NCBI GenBank assembly: GCA_963718635.1
Contig: OY970367.1
Span: 3,348,001-3,412,000, forward strand
Origin: JAIOQJ01 sp963718635
Lineage (GTDB): Bacteria > Planctomycetota > Planctomycetia > Gemmatales > Gemmataceae
DNA: 64,000 bases
Reading direction: 5' to 3'
Below are positions 61,240 through 64,000 of the stretch, piece by piece. The notes beneath the pieces were generated by a model that was not told where the DNA came from, made no database searches, and saw only the letters and a list, made by a program, of their open reading frames with translations. The first letter of the stretch is position 1. Each line of letters starts with the position of its first letter. A program made the position numbers and the translations under genes.

Positions 61240-61602
61240 ATGCACACCTTCAAAATCGCGATGAAATGGCTGCTGAGCATCCTCTTCATCGCGGCGGGGT
61301 TCAATCATTTTCGTAAGCCGGAGTTCTACGTTCGCATCATGCCGCCTTATCTGCCTTGGCATCTCGAACTGGTCTATCTCAGTGGTGTTTTCGAAATCGC
61401 CCTTGGCGCCTTGCTGTTGATTCCGCGCTTCAGCAAGTTGGCCGCCTGGGGGCTCATCGTGCTGTTGATCGCCGTCTTCCCCGCCAACGTGCACATGGCG
61501 CTGAACCCGGAAAGCTACCCGCAGTTCTCGCCGTTGATGCTCTGGCTCAGGCTGCCGCTGCAAGGAGTGTTGATGGCGTGGGCGTATTGGGTGAGGAGAT
61601 AG
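61240..61602 (+). CDS. DoxX-like integral membrane protein
   Basis: 120 residues with four membrane segments (MKWLLSILFIAAGFNHF, LVYLSGVFEIALGALLL, LAAWGLIVLLIAVFPANV, LPLQGVLMAWAYW) and the FNHFRKPEFYV and NPESYP turns of the DoxX family. Function in redox or membrane stress is suspected in other species. Stands alone upstream of pdxA. Confidence 0.85.
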   Translation: MHTFKIAMKWLLSILFIAAGFNHFRKPEFYVRIMPPYLPWHLELVYLSGVFEIALGALLLIPRFSKLAAWGLIVLLIAVFPANVHMALNPESYPQFSPLMLWLRLPLQGVLMAWAYWVRR

Positions 61603-61663
61603 CGCAAGGCAAGCTTCCAAACCCCTCTTGCTTGCTACATTCACTTGCGTTATTTGTCCAAAG

Positions 61664-62650
61664 ATGAGTAGGCCGCGGTTGTTGATTACGTTGGGGGATG
61701 TGGCGGGGATTGGCCCGGAGGTGGTTGCGCGGGCTTGGTCGGAGCTGGTGGCGCGGGCGACCCCGATCGTCGTTGGCGATGTGGAATCGATGAGGCGTGC
61801 CCTAAGCTGGTGTGGTGTCAGTGCTGCGGTGATTCAGGTTTCGCACCCGGCGGAAGCGAAGCCCTCGGCGCAGAGCATCCCCTGCATTCAGGCAACCAAA
61901 GAAGATTTGCGTAGCGTGATCGCAGGCCGGGTTTGTCGTGAAGCGGGTCAGGCGGCCTACGACTTTTTGATCGACGCCATCGATCGCACACTCGACAAGC
62001 AGGCGGATGGAATTGTGACGGCGCCCCTTCATAAAGAAGGCCTGCGCGCAGCCGGGATTCATTACCCGGGGCATACCGAAATTCTGGCCGAGCGAACAAA
62101 GACAAAAAACTTTGCGATGGTGCTCTGGGGCGATGGCATCGCGGTGGCGCACGTCACGCTGCATATGGCCCTTCGCGATGTTTTCAGCCATCTATCGACC
62201 GAGGCCGTGCTGGAAAAGATTCGCCTGTTGTACGATCTGCTGCCGCGTTTGATCGGGCGCAAGCCGCGCATTGCCGTGGCTGCTTTGAATCCGCATGCCA
62301 GCGATGGCGGCCTATTTGGCGACGAAGAGGAGACGATCATTGCACCCGCTGTGAAAGCAGGGCGGCGCGAAGGGATCGACGCTTCGGGGCCTTGGCCGGC
62401 CGACACGCTTTTCGTTCGCGCCAACAAGGGCGACTTCGATGGCATCGTGGCCATGTATCACGATGAAGGGCACATCGCCATGAAACTGCGCAGTGGCTGG
62501 CGCAACGTGAACATCAGCGCGGGCCTGCCGATCGTGCGCACCAGTGTTGCGCACGGCACCGCCTACGACATCGCAGGCAAAGGAATCGCCGACCCGGCCA
62601 GCATGATCGCGGCCGTGGAGGTGGCGTGCAAGCTGGCGGGAGCTAAGTAG
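61664..62650 (+). CDS. pdxA: 4-hydroxythreonine-4-phosphate dehydrogenase
   Basis: 328 residues. LLITLGDVAGIGPEVV opens the NAD-dependent enzyme of pyridoxal-5'-phosphate synthesis. The metal and substrate residues lie in VTAPLHKEGLRAAGIHYPGHTEIL, GDGIAVAHVTLHMALRDV, ALNPHASDGGLFGDEE and VAMYHDEGHIAMKL. Length and motifs are normal. The start at 61664 lacks a strong Shine-Dalgarno but is the first Met after the upstream gene, with alternative 61628. Confidence 0.93.
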   Translation: MSRPRLLITLGDVAGIGPEVVARAWSELVARATPIVVGDVESMRRALSWCGVSAAVIQVSHPAEAKPSAQSIPCIQATKEDLRSVIAGRVCREAGQAAYDFLIDAIDRTLDKQADGIVTAPLHKEGLRAAGIHYPGHTEILAERTKTKNFAMVLWGDGIAVAHVTLHMALRDVFSHLSTEAVLEKIRLLYDLLPRLIGRKPRIAVAALNPHASDGGLFGDEEETIIAPAVKAGRREGIDASGPWPADTLFVRANKGDFDGIVAMYHDEGHIAMKLRSGWRNVNISAGLPIVRTSVAHGTAYDIAGKGIADPASMIAAVEVACKLAGAK

Positions 62651-62667
62651 TGACGCAAAACAAAAGC

Positions 62668-62755
62668 GTTAGCCGCGACGCGGAGGCTTTGCGCAGCGGA
62701 GCGCTTTCTTCGCGCAAGAAAAGCGCTCCGCTGCGCAAAGCCTTCGCGTCGCGGC
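62668..62755. repeat. GCGCTCCGCTGCGCA-family palindrome cut by the intron
   Basis: Left arm 62668-62706 is complete, and the right arm (62721-62755) ends at GCGTCGCGGC instead of the usual GCGGCTAAC. The intron follows at once, so it lies four bases inside the palindrome. Confidence 0.85.
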
Positions 62756-64000
62756 GTGCGCCGTGAGAAGGTATGGTTTTTCAGTGGGTGAAAGTCCCAC
62801 CCGGTAAGTTTAGTCGTTTTCCGACCGGTAGCAATCCAAGCGGCGGTGGAGGCAACGAAGCCGTCGGAGCCTTGGATGGAAAGGGTCATACAGTGACTCC
62901 GCGAGAGAGTGGGCCGTAATGTAACGTGAACGCCAGCAAGCTCCGAAAACGAGTGATGCAGGAGCCGACCCTGTGCCGCGAAGGGGAAGGCCGCCGGAAG
63001 CAACCACAGACTCCAGGTGCGGAGTTCAATCGCACCGAAAACGAATGGGTTGCTTCTCCTGCCGGAGTAAGGGCGACAGCACGCTCTCAAAGGAAGACCA
63101 TGCAACACGGGAAGCCTGCTTGGTGATCGCGTGTGACGATCAACCGGAGACCCGCGAGGGAGAGGCCGGGCCAAGTCAGGTGGCGGAGGGGCTCGTAGTA
63201 CCGTTGAAGCCGGGTAATGCCGGTGGAGGGAAGGGGCCTCAGTTCTTGTACGGTGTCGAAAGAAGCGACAGCCCGAGGGATTGACATGTTTCTACCAACC
63301 CCACCGGAAAAAAAGGTTGAGAAGCTTCGGACGGCACTACACACGAAAGCGAAAGCTGAACCTGAGTTCCGCTTCTATGCGCTGTACGACAAGATGTATC
63401 GGATGGACGTTCTGATGCACGCCTACGCTCGTTGCCGAGCGAACGACGGAGCAGCGGGGGTGGACGGTCAGACGTTCGAAGACATCACGACGTACGGTCC
63501 GGCGAAGTGGCTTGGGGAACTGGCGGAAGAGTTGAAGACGCGGACGTACAAGCCCCAGGCGGTTCGACGGGTATGGATTCCGAAGGCCGATGGGAAACAA
63601 CGACCGCTGGGCATACCGACGATACGGGACCGAGTGGCGCAGATGGCGGCAGTGTTGATACTCGAACCGATCTTCGAGGCGGACCTGCAGCCGGAGCAAC
63701 ACGCTTACCGGACGGGGATAGGCGCTCACGACGCTGTGAAAGCGGTGCAAGCGCTGTTGGACGATGGCTATACGGAGGTGGTTGACGCGGACTTGAGCGG
63801 CTACTTCGACAGCATTCCGCACGCCGAGCTGATGAAGTCGGTGTCGCGTCGGATCGTGGATCGACACGTGCTTCACGTCATCAAACAATGGCTGGAAGCG
63901 GCGGTCGAGGAAACGGACGAGCGTGGGCGGAAGACGCGGACGACCCGCAACAAGGACGAGGGGAGGGGCACTCCGCAAGGAGGGGTCTTGTCTCCGCTGT
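62756..64000 (+). mobile_element. Group II intron (5' part; continues beyond the window)
   Basis: The element opens GTGCGCCGTGAG, matching the GUGYG 5' end of group II introns, and contains GTGGGTGAAAGTCCCAC, a conserved 5' domain hairpin, about 30 bases later. The leader of about 530 bases before the RT gene is structured and lacks a convincing ORF. The 3' end and domains V and VI are outside the window. It sits immediately 3' of pdxA within a palindrome. Confidence 0.88.
63286..64000 (+). CDS. ltrA: Group II intron reverse transcriptase/maturase, 3'-truncated by window
   Basis: 238 residues are visible. MFLPTPPEKKVEKLRTALHTKA begins the RT; GAAGVDGQTFEDI, RRVWIPKADGKQRPLGIPTIRDR, VDADLSGYFDSIPH (first catalytic Asp) and the start of the GTPQGGVLSPL motif follow in normal RT order. 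The YADD motif, the maturase domain and any endonuclease lie beyond 64000. ATG at 63286 within domain IV of the intron. It copies the intron RNA into DNA at the target and helps splicing. Confidence 0.92.
   Translation, partial: MFLPTPPEKKVEKLRTALHTKAKAEPEFRFYALYDKMYRMDVLMHAYARCRANDGAAGVDGQTFEDITTYGPAKWLGELAEELKTRTYKPQAVRRVWIPKADGKQRPLGIPTIRDRVAQMAAVLILEPIFEADLQPEQHAYRTGIGAHDAVKAVQALLDDGYTEVVDADLSGYFDSIPHAELMKSVSRRIVDRHVLHVIKQWLEAAVEETDERGRKTRTTRNKDEGRGTPQGGVLSPL

Noticed and set aside
1..64000. tRNA and rRNA genes
   Set aside because: No cloverleaf with the expected TTCGANTC arm and no rRNA-like sequence could be recognised by eye; a covariance scan would be decisive.

Overview
The window reads as a chromosome segment of a GC-rich bacterium, most likely a planctomycete. 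This rests on the mix of small lipoproteins, leucine-rich-repeat exported proteins, a beta-propeller protein, an AtuA (DUF1446) pair, a bacterial-type outer-membrane protein and very dense long intergenic palindromes. No rRNA or tRNA marker is present, so the assignment is inference. Many genes carry single-base frameshifts, several of them in homopolymer runs. Indel errors in the assembly are the simplest explanation, and I annotate such genes as whole CDSs with the break point stated.

Layout. 0-7.6 kb: end of a beta-propeller gene, a PolB-type exonuclease, a frameshifted pabB/trpE-type gene, the ribosomal proteins L31, L24 and L33, three small lipoproteins and a thioredoxin-like lipoprotein, separated by one family of GC-rich palindromic cassettes. 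7.8-19 kb: an M28 peptidase coupled to an unknown gene, a GNAT enzyme, a uronate-isomerase-like amidohydrolase, a putative sigma-54-dependent non-coding RNA (12.7-12.96 kb), a probable outer-membrane protein and a TssH/ClpV-type ATPase. 19.4-28.5 kb (plus strand): a surface-sugar cluster (CDP-glucose synthesis, two SDR enzymes, sulfotransferase, sugar/choline-kinase-like phosphotransferase, split transketolase) followed by an AtuA pair.

28.5-60.8 kb (all minus strand): a tailed-phage-like module. Read in transcription order it has ParB-like proteins, a sigma factor, a second ParB-like protein, an ABC-ATPase/GNAT fusion, small and large terminase, portal, capsid protease-scaffold, capsid decoration protein, major capsid protein, a connector, tail proteins and a possible lysis end. 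Accessory genes sit between the structural genes: a RAYT transposase, an AAA ATPase, two LRR proteins, a membrane/XRE trio and a Fic protein. I see no integrase, replication genes or tape-measure protein, and nearly every gene is separated from the next by host-type palindromes. This suggests a long-resident, possibly domesticated element. Six genes in it share an identical 10-base core (CCCCTAAGCT on the coding strand) at or just upstream of the start codon, a candidate promoter for the element's own sigma factor.

61-64 kb: a DoxX-like protein, pdxA, and a group II intron with its reverse transcriptase, which runs off the window and is inserted inside one of the dispersed palindromes.
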